Below, in pieces: positions 22,987 to 33,700 of a stretch of 64,000 nucleotides of DNA. Source of the DNA: Sabethes cyaneus (taxonomy: Eukaryota; Arthropoda; Insecta; Diptera; Culicidae); contig NC_071353.1 in assembly GCF_943734655.1 (NCBI RefSeq), positions 142,947,907 to 143,011,906 of the forward strand, read 5' to 3'. The position numbers and the translations under genes are program-made. Below the pieces are notes generated by a model. That model was not told where the DNA came from. It saw only the letters and a list, made by a program, of their open reading frames with translations, and made no database searches. Position 1 is the first letter of the stretch. Every line of letters begins with the position of its first letter.

Positions 22987-23472
22987 CCCTCTAACGGACA
23001 AAACCGTAAAAACGATGCGATCAAGCTAATGACTATTTTATCATGAAAGTACACACAAAAAAACCTTACGTTCTGATTTTCCTGCAAAATTATCTGGAGG
23101 AGCGCCAGGTAAGAAAAAGTCCAATTTCTCCTCTTCTTTTTTCATGTCTAACACTCTGTCCAGATATTTTTTCAATTCAGATATATTACAAAATTAAAAT
23201 AATGCATGAGATTTACTCATAGAAAAATTGTTTAGGTCAATCATTTTGTTCTAGATGTCCTTTTCCTTCAAAAGTAAAAAAGGGAATATTCGCGCATTAA
23301 TTATTTTCGTAATTTTTCGGAATTTTTGTTTTTGACAAAATAATAACTTTTGAATGCATGGTCAGAATGTTATGATATGAGTATCAAAATGTCAAGAAAT
23401 CTGTTCTGAACACATTTTGCATATTGCCAATTAAAAACAAATTTGGTATGCGGCTCTGGAGCTCCAAAAGGG
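22987..23472 (+). mobile_element. piggyBac-like MITE flanked by TTAA
   Basis: A 486-bp non-coding insert in the LOA-type element, with CCCTCTAACGG at the left end and CCAAAAGGG at the right, so both ends start CCCT when read inward. It is flanked by TTAA at 22983-22986 and 23473-23476. Removing it with one TTAA restores the host reading frame at the length of the relative at 47.8 kb. Confidence 0.8.
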
Positions 23473-24474
23473 TTAAATAACATCAGATTGAAAGGAACCC
23501 TTTTAAAACTTTCAGACACTGTCAAATATGTTGGAGTATTTCTTGACAGAAAACTCAATTGGAACACACATCTAGAGCAAACAGTAAACAAAGCAACAAA
23601 TGCTCTATGGACATGTAAAAGAACGTTTGGTAAGCAATGGGGACTGAAACCGAAGAAGATCCATTGGATCTATTCGGCCATTGTCAGACCCAGGATTACC
23701 TATGCTTCGTTGGTCTGGTGGCCAAAAACGAAAGAGAAAACTACCCAAACAAAGCTGGAAAAACTTCAAAGGCTAGCCACTCTCTCAATAACAGGTGCAA
23801 TGAGAAGTACACCTTCGAAGGCATTGGATGCTTTACTCTATACACTTCCATTGCATCAGTTTATACAATTAGAAGCTGAAAAAAGTGCTCTGAGGATCAA
23901 AAGATCAATGAACCTTTTTGAAGGGGACTTAAGAGGTCATCTCAGTATTCTAAAAACTATTAGTATTGATCCTCTTGTAACCAGTAATGAAGATTAACAT
24001 ACAACTAAAATACAACAAAATACAACTTCAACCGAATGTATTTGAGCATAGACGTGATTCCTGGGAAGATGGTGGTCCCGATATTCGTCCAGACTCGACA
24101 GTTTTCTATACAGATGGTTCAAAAATAGACAATCAAGTGGGAGCAGGAGTAACTGGCCCAGGAATAGACATGTCAATTTCTATGGGTAGATGGCCAACTG
24201 TATTCCAAGCTGAAATACAAACAATTCTAGAATGTACGACTGTGTGCTTGCGCAGGAACTATAGACATTCAGATATATGCATCATGTCCGACAGCCCAGC
24301 AACTTGTCTGGGAATGTATTCAATCACTCCAAAAATTGTCTTGTCGTTACCAAGTCAACTTTTACTGGGCCCTAGGTCACTGTGGAATCGATGGAAATGA
24401 AAGAGCTGAAGCGCTAGCAAGACTCGGATCATCTCATCAATTTGTAGGACCTGAGCCCTTCTGTGGCTTATCTG

Positions 24475-24785
24475 CCCAGGTAACCAATAAGCACTTCCAA
24501 TGCAATTTAAAATCAAGCCAATAAGTATTTAAGTTGCCTTAAATGCTACTTAAATGCTATTTTGGTAAAATATTCGGCTACTTTACTTCTAGCCCTCTTA
24601 TAGTGCTGGCAATGCTTATTTGCAGCTAGTTACCAACAAGAAGAATTTAAATACAATTGTAAACGCCAATTGACAACAGTTTTGCAGTCAAAAAGCTGAC
24701 AAACAACAACCTGCAGTATAAAACGCCAGGGATGCTAATAAACGGCTGATTTACTGCTTATTTTAATGCTTATTGGTTGCCTGGG
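24475..24785 (+). mobile_element. 311-bp MITE, copy A
   Basis: Imperfect terminal inverted repeats CCCAGGTAACCAATAAGCA and its complement (TGCTTATTGGTTGCCTGGG) flank a non-coding AT-rich body. A TG dinucleotide is present on each side (24473-24474, 24786-24787). Deleting the element and one TG gives an RNase H-side frame equal in length to the intact relative at 48.9 kb. A second copy is at 60240-60540. Superfamily unknown. Confidence 0.8.
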
Positions 24786-25345
24786 TGCTTCCGCTTTAAA
24801 AATGGAGCTAAAAGCATGGGAATGTACGAAAGTGGAATCAAATTGGAATAACACTTTCAATGCTAGGCAGTCGAAAGGTTTTATCTCTCCAAACGTTTCA
24901 ATGACTCGCAAAATCCTGGAGCTTTAGAAGAAATTTTACTGCATTTATATTTATATAGCATTTATACTGGTCATATAGCAGGACATTGTCCGACCCGCTA
25001 TCATCTGAAGCTAATGGGAAAACTTCATGATGATATATGTCGCTTCTGTGGCATAGAAAAAGAAAACTCGGAACACCTGTTATGCCGATGTCCGGCAATT
25101 CTTAATAAGATTAGGGTTCTTCGAAAGAGGGCTGTTAGAACCCTCTGATATTTGGAGAACAACTCCCAGTGCAGTAATGCACTTCATCCGAAGTGCATCA
25201 CCGGACTGGACAAATGCTATTAGTCAAACAATGACAATCACTTCTGATAGTGGTGCGTCATCTTGACAACATAGCTATAATAAAACGGGGAATATATCAC
25301 AATAGATCAAACAAATGGTCGCAGTGATAAAAATACCCAACTTAA

Positions 25346-25734
25346 AAAAATCCAAACTCAAGCCCCCGCCGAACAACAATGATCCTAACCTCGATCCTAA
25401 TATTTCACATTAACTGGACAACAGAGACACAAATCGATATTTTATACCTAGCTCCACTCCAATCTGTCATCACAAGCCGGGCTGTACCAAAATAACCACA
25501 CAAACCAACGCCTATATCTCTTCGTCCCCTTGGGCATCGGATGTTCCGGAAAACAATGATCCTGCTGTTGTTGAGGTTGAGGTTACCAATCCATATCAAT
25601 CCATGTCCTTCAAGCTTTCCTCAGTTACTCCGTCATACTCAAGGCCAAGGCAGCACAGATTCATCCAACCCTCTTTAGTTACGTATTCTTCGACAAATAC
25701 TTTTGTGTCCATATCCACCGGTCAGAGATCTCCA
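25346..25734. other. Spacer with no recognised feature
   Basis: About 390 bp between the LOA-type 3' end and duplication copy 2. It has no recognisable coding or repeat signal. Confidence 0.4.
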
Positions 25735-25762
25735 CTGCATCATCTGAGCTGACAAAGATGGG

Positions 25763-26220
25763 TTAGCTTTGAGCAACTCGGCTGAACGCTGAAATACAGT
25801 CTATCCCTGGCGCTCTATTGGATTTCATGCTCTTGATGGCTGCTTCAGTTTCATCCAGCGATGGCGCCTCTGAGTTGACGCGATTAATTCGGCGAACAGT
25901 AGGTGTCATACGCTGCTGGTTTTGTTGGTCTCTGACATCTGAAACTCGGAAGAGTTGTTCAAAATGTTCAGTCCATCGCTTAAGCTGTTCTGTACGGTCA
26001 GTCAGTAGCTGACGGGATTTGTCCTTTAGCGGCATTTTGTATTCATCCGGCCACCACTAAGGCGACAAGCAATATCGTACAACGAACGGATATCACCATT
26101 GGCGGCTGCGAATTCATCTACCACTGCTAGTTCCTTGCCTTCAAGGGATGCGCACGTTTGTCTCCTCTTTAGTTCAACCAAATCCTCCCAGACACCGCTA
26201 ACAGTCTGGCGAATAATGTC
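25763..26220 (-). mobile_element. RTE-like non-LTR remnant in duplication copy 2
   Basis: The minus-strand frame reads SRQLLTDRTEQLKRWTEHFE, RVNSEAPSLDETEAAIKSMK and NRAPGIDCIS. This is the linker and first RT block, followed upstream by KRRQTCASLEGKELAVVDEF in a broken frame. Confidence 0.7.
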
Positions 26221-26732
26221 TCCGCCGTCGCAAAGTTCTTGGCGATGATATTAAAATCTTAAAAGTCGGCTACCTTTGGTGAAAATAATGCCTTACGTTT
26301 CGATGCCCGATCCCTGGATCACATTGTTGTGCATTGTTTGCCCTTGTCAATGAATCGGATCAGTGAATTGCTTGTTAGTCTGTCCACTGGTACAGTGCAG
26401 TTTTTGATTAAATTTTAGAATTTAATTTTCCTGCTCTTTAATGAGAGACAAGTATTTTTTTTTATCAACGTGTTAAAACAAAATTAAATAAAATACATTT
26501 AAATTTCAGATTAAACCAATTTATTTGTTGTAAATTATATTTTTACTAGAGAGCAGCTTTCGTGTTAAAATCGTTATTTCAAACAATTGTTGACATACAA
26601 AACGGTACAATCGTTGTAAAATTTCATTCCATTACCATTAGAATTATGCCATTCCCGAGCCTAGCAAACATCGTAGATTGTAGCCTGCTGATTACTTACC
26701 TGGTGCTCATTCAAGCCAAGTTTGCTCAGTAT

Positions 26733-27128
26733 TTAGTATTTAGTAGTATAGTAGTCCTGTAGCACCATGATATCAGAGTTACCACATGATGCACTCAGAT
26801 TGTCTAACCGACGCTCTATGGATCCTCTGTCAAGAACCATCTCGCGTCTTATTTCTGATATTTCTGCTTTTAACGCAGCTTGATCTGCTGCCATTGTCCG
26901 TCCTAACTCGCCAAAGCAACGTTCAAATGATGCACACAAATTGTTTAACGTATGCTCCAACTTCCCAATTCTGGTTGATAATTTCCAATAGCGGGCCTCG
27001 CCGATGTCGTCTTGAATATGCTCCGACACAGAAAGTCGCGAGATGTTGGTGTTGTTGATTTCAACATTTTGGGCGCCTTTCCCATCTGCAGTGGTGCTGA
27101 TGGTGGATTTCCGGTGAGTTGTATCCAT
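26733..27128 (-). CDS. Uncharacterised 131-aa coiled-coil-like protein, copy 2
   Basis: Intact duplicate of 17236-17631. The translations differ at two positions (K to N in the EIxNTNIS segment, A to T in LSxRIGK). The upstream GAGA-rich region (about 27778-27795) and downstream AATAAA (about 26510, reverse complement) are also conserved. Both copies lack stops, which fits either recent duplication or retained function. The same uncertainty applies: small gene, element-encoded protein or partial exon. Confidence 0.45.
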   Translation of the reverse strand: MDTTHRKSTISTTADGKGAQNVEINNTNISRLSVSEHIQDDIGEARYWKLSTRIGKLEHTLNNLCASFERCFGELGRTMAADQAALKAEISEIRREMVLDRGSIERRLDNLSASCGNSDIMVLQDYYTTKY

Positions 27129-28559
27129 GATGGTTTTAAGGCGCGATCAGAATAGAAGTTTAAAAAACAACGTTGAGCTATTCGTTCGCTTTTCCAACTG
27201 AATGAATAATGCGATTCTTTCTCACTCTGGACTGCCTTTTATTTTTGCTACGCGTTTAGGTAGCGTATCGTCGTGAGTATTGGAGGTAAAATTCTATCGG
27301 TAGAGCAGACGGCATGATCGGTTCGGGTAATTTTTTTCGGTTACTCACGTTTACCTATCAGGAACATAGGCTGTCACGGTCGCCATATAATGCTTTCACG
27401 TTACCGGTCATTGGTTTCGATTGATGTTTAGTTAACACTAAAATAGTTATAATAACAAGCGAATTTAAACAATCTAGAAACAATAAACGTATCTTAAATA
27501 ATAAAATAATCTCACTTTGAACAATAGAAGCAGCAAATCCAGGAAATAAGCAACAAAAGGAAAGTTTTTAATGATTGTAATTAGTTGTAGATCGTTTGGT
27601 GAGTAATTTAAGCATCAGACAGCTTAACATATCTACACTCATGCACAGATGTGAGAGAAGCCTCATTTGTCATAACATACTAAAACATCCGTGTCGTTGT
27701 GCTCGTTATCATTGTTGGTCGATTGGTTGATAGCTTTAATCGAATGAATCAAAAATCATCCTCGCTCGCTGCTGCCTCTCTCTCTCGCTCTCAAACTCTC
27801 AACGCGATGCATCCCCCCGCTGTGAATGTTTTTGTATATGTTATTAACCACGCCAAAGCGCAAGAAAACGCTACATCGTTAATCGGCTAAACGCACAAAT
27901 ACCTAAAACAACAGCAAAAATAAACGCTAGAACATCAACCCGCCCCACTGTGTAGTGCTACAGCAAGTTCTCCATCCATCCTCCCATCTCCACACGTGGT
28001 CGCACTGTTTTTTCTCCATCGTCTATTTTCCGTTCCAGCAGCAGCGAAACGGCACCGCAAAAGAAAACCCCTAGAGTCGCACTTTTAAGTGAGTGAGTTC
28101 AGAACCCCCCCCTCAAAAAAAAACACGGTTCAGCGTGTGCTTTCTCAAGAAGCTTACGAAATATGATACGTTTTACGTTAGGTTTATGAAGCATACAATT
28201 GCGAGTGCCAAAATTAGATAGACGGTAGTCTGTAAGTTGCAAAACGAACAAATCAAAAAACCGATCAGTGTTTCAATTGAGTATACTTTTTTTTAATAGG
28301 TACTAGCTTCTAGCGCTGCGTTATTTGTACCATTAATATGTAATAAATTATTTGTATAAACATAAATTGAAAAGATAATATGGTTAGAGAATTTGAGAAC
28401 TAATCTGATAGACAAGATATCACAGAGGACAGGTATTTTGGTCAGTGTAAATTTCTTCCCAATTTACTACGTCAATTTAAAAAAACTGATTACAAAAAAA
28501 TCTTTAAAAAAACTCAAAGTGAGTTACAGATGTGTTGGTAAGATCAACCGAACCTAGGA

Positions 28560-29640
28560 GTTCTTCAAATGGGGTGCAAGGCCTGCCTCAAAGTTCATAT
28601 GCCTGCGCTACTCGCCAGTTTAGTGCCAAGCACTGATCGCGGGATCGCGCCCAGTGGGTTCTACAAGTCTCTGGCCCTGGCCTCTGGAAGGCGAGTAGGC
28701 GCCGCCATGAGCGCCTTAGCCCACCGGTGCGATTGTTCTCCAGGAGGAGCGGCCCGAACAGCGTCTGTACTCCAGTGGAGCGGCTGAGTTTCGAAATGCT
28801 GTGTCCTAAGACGGCAGCCCCGTCTGCGATGCTAGGTAGGGCAGCCCTGGTAAGGCGGCCTACAGAACAACACACAAACAACCCAGAAAAATTAAATTAG
28901 GAAAACAGCAAACGTCTGAACCCGCACGAGTGGGTCTACTTGCTCGAGAGCTGCAAAAAGTCAACGTTGAGGTGGCAACCTTCCAAGAAGTAAGATAGCG
29001 AGGCTCAGGAGAACGGGAATTCTGGCCAGCTGGTCCAACAGCTGAAGCCTCGGTCAAGTACCATATCTGCTACAGTGGCGGCGAAAGAGCAGAGACAAGT
29101 GTTGGGTTTATGGTACTGGGCAAGCAGAAGAAACAAGTCATTCGATGGAAGCCAGTGAGCGAACGTGTCTGCCTGTTGAGGATCAAGGGTAAGTTCTTCT
29201 ACTATAGCTTGATCAGCACATACGCTCTAACGAACAACAAACCCGATGATGTAAAGGAATCGTTTTATGATTCCCTTGATAAAACATATGGAGAGTGCCC
29301 AAAACATGACGTCAAAATCATCATCGGGGATACGAATGCACAGGCCGGAAGGGAAGAGTTTTTCCGCTCAAACATTGGAAAAGTGAGCCGACCAAGAAAT
29401 GGCTGGTTTGATGAAGAGTGCCAAAGTGTGACAGATGAGAAAAACGTGGCTAGGAATCGCGTGCTCACTGCGGCTACACGCGTCAAAACAGGGAACGATA
29501 TAAAGAGCCACGAGTAGCAGAGAAAAGAACTCATCGGCGTCGTAAGCGTGAGAACCAGGAGCAGGTGCTCAGTGAGGTAGAAGGTTGCTTTGCCCGGAAC
29601 CTTTAAAAACATGATATTACACTGTTCACTTAATAAACCA
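28560..29640 (+). mobile_element. RTE-like 5' region and endonuclease remnant in duplication copy 2
   Basis: A GC-richer 5' UTR-like stretch (28560-28880) containing GGCAGCCC and CTGGTAAGGCGGCCTAC resembles 59400-59450. Endonuclease pieces follow: VGLLARELQKVNVEVATFQE, VGFMVLGKQKKQVIRWKPVS, VCLLRIKGKFFYYSLISTYA, KTYGECPKHDVKIIIGDTNA and the linker RNGWFDEECQSVTDEKNVAR. Stops and missing catalytic blocks show it is dead. Confidence 0.75.
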
Positions 29641-30246
29641 TGCTTTGAGAGTTGCCTTTTTATGGTACTATACTACACTTATCGATTAAACTTATCAGTA
29701 ACACAAGTGGCATGATCGGCAGTGGTACTTTTAAGGAGGTTTTGAGCAGTTTCAAGCAAATTTTAGGTAAACCCAACCAATTAGAGGTAAAATAATTGAA
29801 GTGCATTGATTTGACAATGAGAATTGATCGTCCTGTAACGTCTCGTTTACGAAGGAAAATATCGTCACACACATGACAGTTGAAATACTAACTACTACAA
29901 TAATTCTGCCCAGTTTGATGGGGTTAAATACACTCTCAATTTTTCGTTCTCAAAGTTCACGTATCTGATAAGCGCCCGGTAAAGTTTTGTTCATTCGGAG
30001 GACGTGCTGAATATGTTTCAAATCCCGAAGAACTTTGTTATAAAGTGCACAGTATGTATCCACTTACGACTCCTATCGAAAGTATTTACGCGTGGTTTAG
30101 GCCTGCGTCGGTTTTGCTACAAACAACATATTTTGGCACTCTGCCTGTCCACAATTTGCAAGTTCTCAATATTTTCTATTTCTATTTCGTAATCTTCAAA
30201 ATAATTTAAGCTACTAAAATAAACCTAAGACGGCTAATCAACTTAC

Positions 30247-30371
30247 CCACCTTCCTATCGACTGCTCTTCAAAATTGTACGACAAAGTTGCTCTTAGAAG
30301 TGCGCTTTCTTTCACTTCCAACGTTCTTTCACAGCGTTGAGGTTTTCCACGATGTCGACTGAAATCTGTCA
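30247..30371 (-). other. Orphan exon-like block of unknown gene
   Basis: On the minus strand a long pyrimidine tract ending CAG is followed by a 125-nt open stretch (VTDFSRHRGKPQRCERTLEV...) and then a GTAAGT donor at 30246-30241. No family was recognised and no neighbouring exon was found. It may be chance or a remnant. Confidence 0.25.
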
Positions 30372-30658
30372 CTGAAAAAAAAAGATTGCTTTTGTCAATC
30401 AAAATTGTTTCGTTTGTTTTACAGTAGATCAACATACCATTGCTGATGCTATTGATTATCGATTATCGATCCTTTAGCATAGAACACTAAATGTGCCATA
30501 AATTATTCATTGTAGGTTGCTTGTCGTGGGTGTTAAGTTGAGTTGAGAAACTTTCGGTTAGCTTTTTGATTACGTGTTCACTCTTTTCCTTACTGCCAGC
30601 ACGGGATAATCAGTAGACCCGTCACTTGTGTGCGGAGAAAAAGTAATTCTAAATATGG

Positions 30659-30664
30659 TTTATT
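30659..30664 (-). terminator. IFT140 polyadenylation signal
   Basis: AATAAA on the minus strand, 57 nt downstream of the IFT140 stop codon. Confidence 0.6.
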
Positions 30665-30720
30665 CTTAAACTGCAATAGTACGACTGCTATTCTTAGTTC
30701 AAATTACTTCACCGAATAAT

Positions 30721-33700
30721 TCACTGGTCAAACTCTTCCTGTATTTCCTCTTCCTCGCTGTCCATGGTGACCGTCGAGGAAGTCAGCGGTCGCTGCACCC
30801 GTCCCGGATTGGCGTACGGTTCCAGATTGACGCCCGTTTCGGTCACCAGCTTGTCCAGCAGGCTTTTCTCCACCAGCTCCTGCTGGTACCAGTCGAGTTT
30901 CTTCTGCGCCAGTTGCTTGACGTGAAACAACGCTTCCGAATATTGGTTGGTCGAGATCAAACACTCGATCAGCATGGCTAGCAGGTCCCACACGCGAACC
31001 GGTGGGGCGATCGGTTCCTCCAGTTTGACCTTGAGAATTTTTATTGCCGCTAGAAATTCTCGCCTTTCGACGGCATCCTGGAGATCGATTACCTTTCTGA
31101 CTTCCATCATCGCTTGCTGCAGTGTTTCGTTAATTTTCTGCGATGGAGGCGTAGCTCTCGATAGACATTTTCCCGCTTCTTGTAGTGCTTTCAATGCTTT
31201 GTCGTAGTCACGGAATTCATCGATCTCGGCCTGTGCGCAGTTAGCGTAAAAATTCGCCAACTGATTGTAGGCCTGTCCTTTGGTGTAGAAAGTAACGATA
31301 TTTTTCAGAATCTTAGAATCACTCTGCCAATTCAGAGCCTGCAAATAGTTTCCGGCCATTACGTACACTTCCTTCTGTCGTGACATTCCGGCGAAGAATA
31401 TGATTTTATCTGTGTCACCCGATTTGAGTAAACTTTTCATCGCACGAATTTTATCGCCAGCTTGGGTGAACTTCTTCGTAGCCGAATGATAGTCGCCCTG
31501 TTCTTGCAAAATTTCACCAAGCTGAATCAAGATCTTGATTCGCAGATCCTCCGGTACTTCATTTTTTGTCGGAGTCAACAGTTCTGCCAGGGTTTCCGTC
31601 AGCGGGACCGAATGTTCGGCAGCTATCTGCAGCGCCCGTTCCAGCTGCCGAGTGGTGGCCAACAGCTGAACTGCCTTATAGTTTTGTTCTACTCCGATGA
31701 AGAAGTCCGCACATCGGCTGACCAACTCCGGATCCGAGCTGGCGTCCAGCTCGGAGGCGATCACCTGCAACGATTCGGGTTGTTGCGACTTGAAAGCCAT
31801 CTCAACCGCTTTGTGAAGCATTCCCGCCCGATGGTATAGCTCGACAGCTCGGCGGAAATCACCATTTTCTTCGAAGAACGCAGCCGCAGAAGCTTTATCC
31901 CGTGGTCGAGCGATGCAAGCCACTGCCCACAGATCATCCTGCAGATCGTTCTCCTTGCAAATGCGGACGGCATTACCGTAGGTTTGTGCCCGCGTATAAA
32001 ATTGAATTGCTTCGGCAAATTTACCACAATTTTCGTAGTATCTTGCCAGATGATAGCAAGCGGCTCGATCCCCGCTGTTCCGCGCTATCTCGTCGGCTTT
32101 GCCGACCTGACCGATGAAGCAGAGAATTCTAACCTGCGAGAACCAATCGTCCGATTTCTGGTACACCTTGAAGGCACCCTCCATATCGCCGCTACTTTCG
32201 ATATACTGCGCCCACCATTTGAGCAGCTCCGGATCTTTCGTTGTTTGCATGTATTTTTTCAGCGCTCCCGGGTCGTCCATCAACAGCTGACTGACGTTGT
32301 GCATTAAAGTGTTTGTTTTTTCATAGTACTGAATTGCTTTTTGAGTTTTACCGTTTTCCTTTAGCCACTCCGCATACTTGTGGTACGTATTTTTCAGATG
32401 CACCCTATCCAAATGCTCGGCTATTTCCAGTGCTTCGTCGAACCGCCCGGCAGCTTGGTACAGTTTGTTCAGCAAATCGTATCGACCGACTTTCTTGTAC
32501 AGAGCCTCCGCTTCCGGTATCATGTTTAATTCGATAGCCAAAATTGCCACTCGACACTCGTGTTCCAGGGAGAGGTCTTCCATGGCCTTCCGAAGCGCCC
32601 TAACCGATCTGGCCATTTTGAGATGACCTAGGCACACCTTCGCCACATCCAGACGGCCTGTGCTTACACAAAGCTTCGCCAGATTGGTCCAAACCGTGTC
32701 CGATTTCAGTGAACGAATACAGCTGAAGGCTTGATCCATATTTTCCTGCGCTACGTTTAGACTAAAGTTTAGAACCATATTTCTGGTGACCAAATCACAA
32801 TGCTCTAAACCTTTGAAGTCTCTCAGTGGAATCAACTCAATTTGATTCAGTTTCAAAATAATCACATGTGGAATGCATAGGTTTATCAACTGCTCGCCAC
32901 TGGCGAGTTCAATCTGCTCCAGTTCCTTAAATTGAGATTTTTGATCCACAAATAGTATGTTGATCTGAGATTCCGGAATACTTCCACCTTTACCAGAGGC
33001 TTTTTGTGCTGGCCCACAAATCGGCTTCGCCTCGCAAGCCAGCATTCGCGGATCATCCGAGTCCCAGTAGAAATTGATTGGCATGTACTGAACGGTCGTC
33101 GAGTCCGAATCCGTCTTACCCGTGGTAAACTCGTAGTACTTGATGACGTTGCTCTCCAAATTCCACAGGTACAGCTTTCCATCCGGAAGCAGCTGCTCGT
33201 TGGCGATGGTCAGCGCTAGGTACGTTCCCGTTGCGTTGCTTTTGGCTGCGATAATTTCGCCAAACTTTTCGAACAAATCGTACCCGCACTTGGAGGGCTG
33301 AACCAGCTTTAGCTCATGGCGGGAAACGTCGAACAGCTTAACGTAACCGTTCATGGTGAAGACGGTCAAAAAAGGACCCAATAGATCGGCGCCAATCGGT
33401 TTTCCTAAAATTAAATAAAATGTTATGGGTTTTTTCTTTGAATTCGTTTGGCGTACGGCTACGTATTACGGGAAGGTTATTGCAATAAATTTTCAAATGC
33501 GAGTCACGTTATCGGTTATTTCGACAAAAAGGTCTAACAATACGATATATTTGAGCGGATTTAGGAACAGAAAACTTGATCCAAAACAAGTCCAAAATTC
33601 TGATAAGGCTGAAACAACCTGTTGGTTCAAATTCTGTGCATCAAACACTTATTAATGGAAGAGGGTTTCAAGCACCAAGAGGGAGTTGAACATCTTGCAA

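Larger units (their letters stand above)
20061..25345 (+). mobile_element. LOA-type non-LTR retrotransposon with RNase H, degenerate
   Basis: A probable 5' region (about 20340-20760) is followed by an endonuclease (VQVNLHHAKGATAVLC, VALIQEPWTYKG, CDANAHHTVWAS, LSDHKQIMFD) in two frames, 20781-21002 and 20999-22213. RT follows (SEYQFAYQEGKSS, GAFLDIEGAFDN, KGCPQGGVISSLLWS, then FADDIVVI), then a C-terminal domain at 23443-23997 and RNase H (YTDGSKIDNQVGAGVTGPG, WALGHCGIDGNERAE). Stops, frameshifts and an RNase H deletion (near 24310-24340) make it dead. A TTAA-flanked MITE (22987-23472) and a 311-bp MITE (24475-24785) lie inside. It resembles Lian-type LOA elements of mosquitoes. The 3' UTR matches the copy ending at about 49440. 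The 5' end is uncertain. Confidence 0.8.
25735..30057. repeat. Large direct duplication, copy 2
   Basis: Collinear with 16288-20060 in the same orientation, starting in RTE-like remnants (minus) and ending near CAGTATG at 30050. It retains about 460 bp of RTE-like 5' sequence at 28460-28915 and extra sequence near 29790-29850 that copy 1 lacks. It lacks about 50 bp near 26345 that copy 1 has. Confidence 0.9.

Noticed and set aside
30721..33381. Independent 886-aa protein starting MGPFLTVF
   Set aside because: The methionine is a non-ATG artefact. The reading continues upstream to an acceptor at 33404 and joins the N-terminal exons in phase to give a normal-length IFT140.
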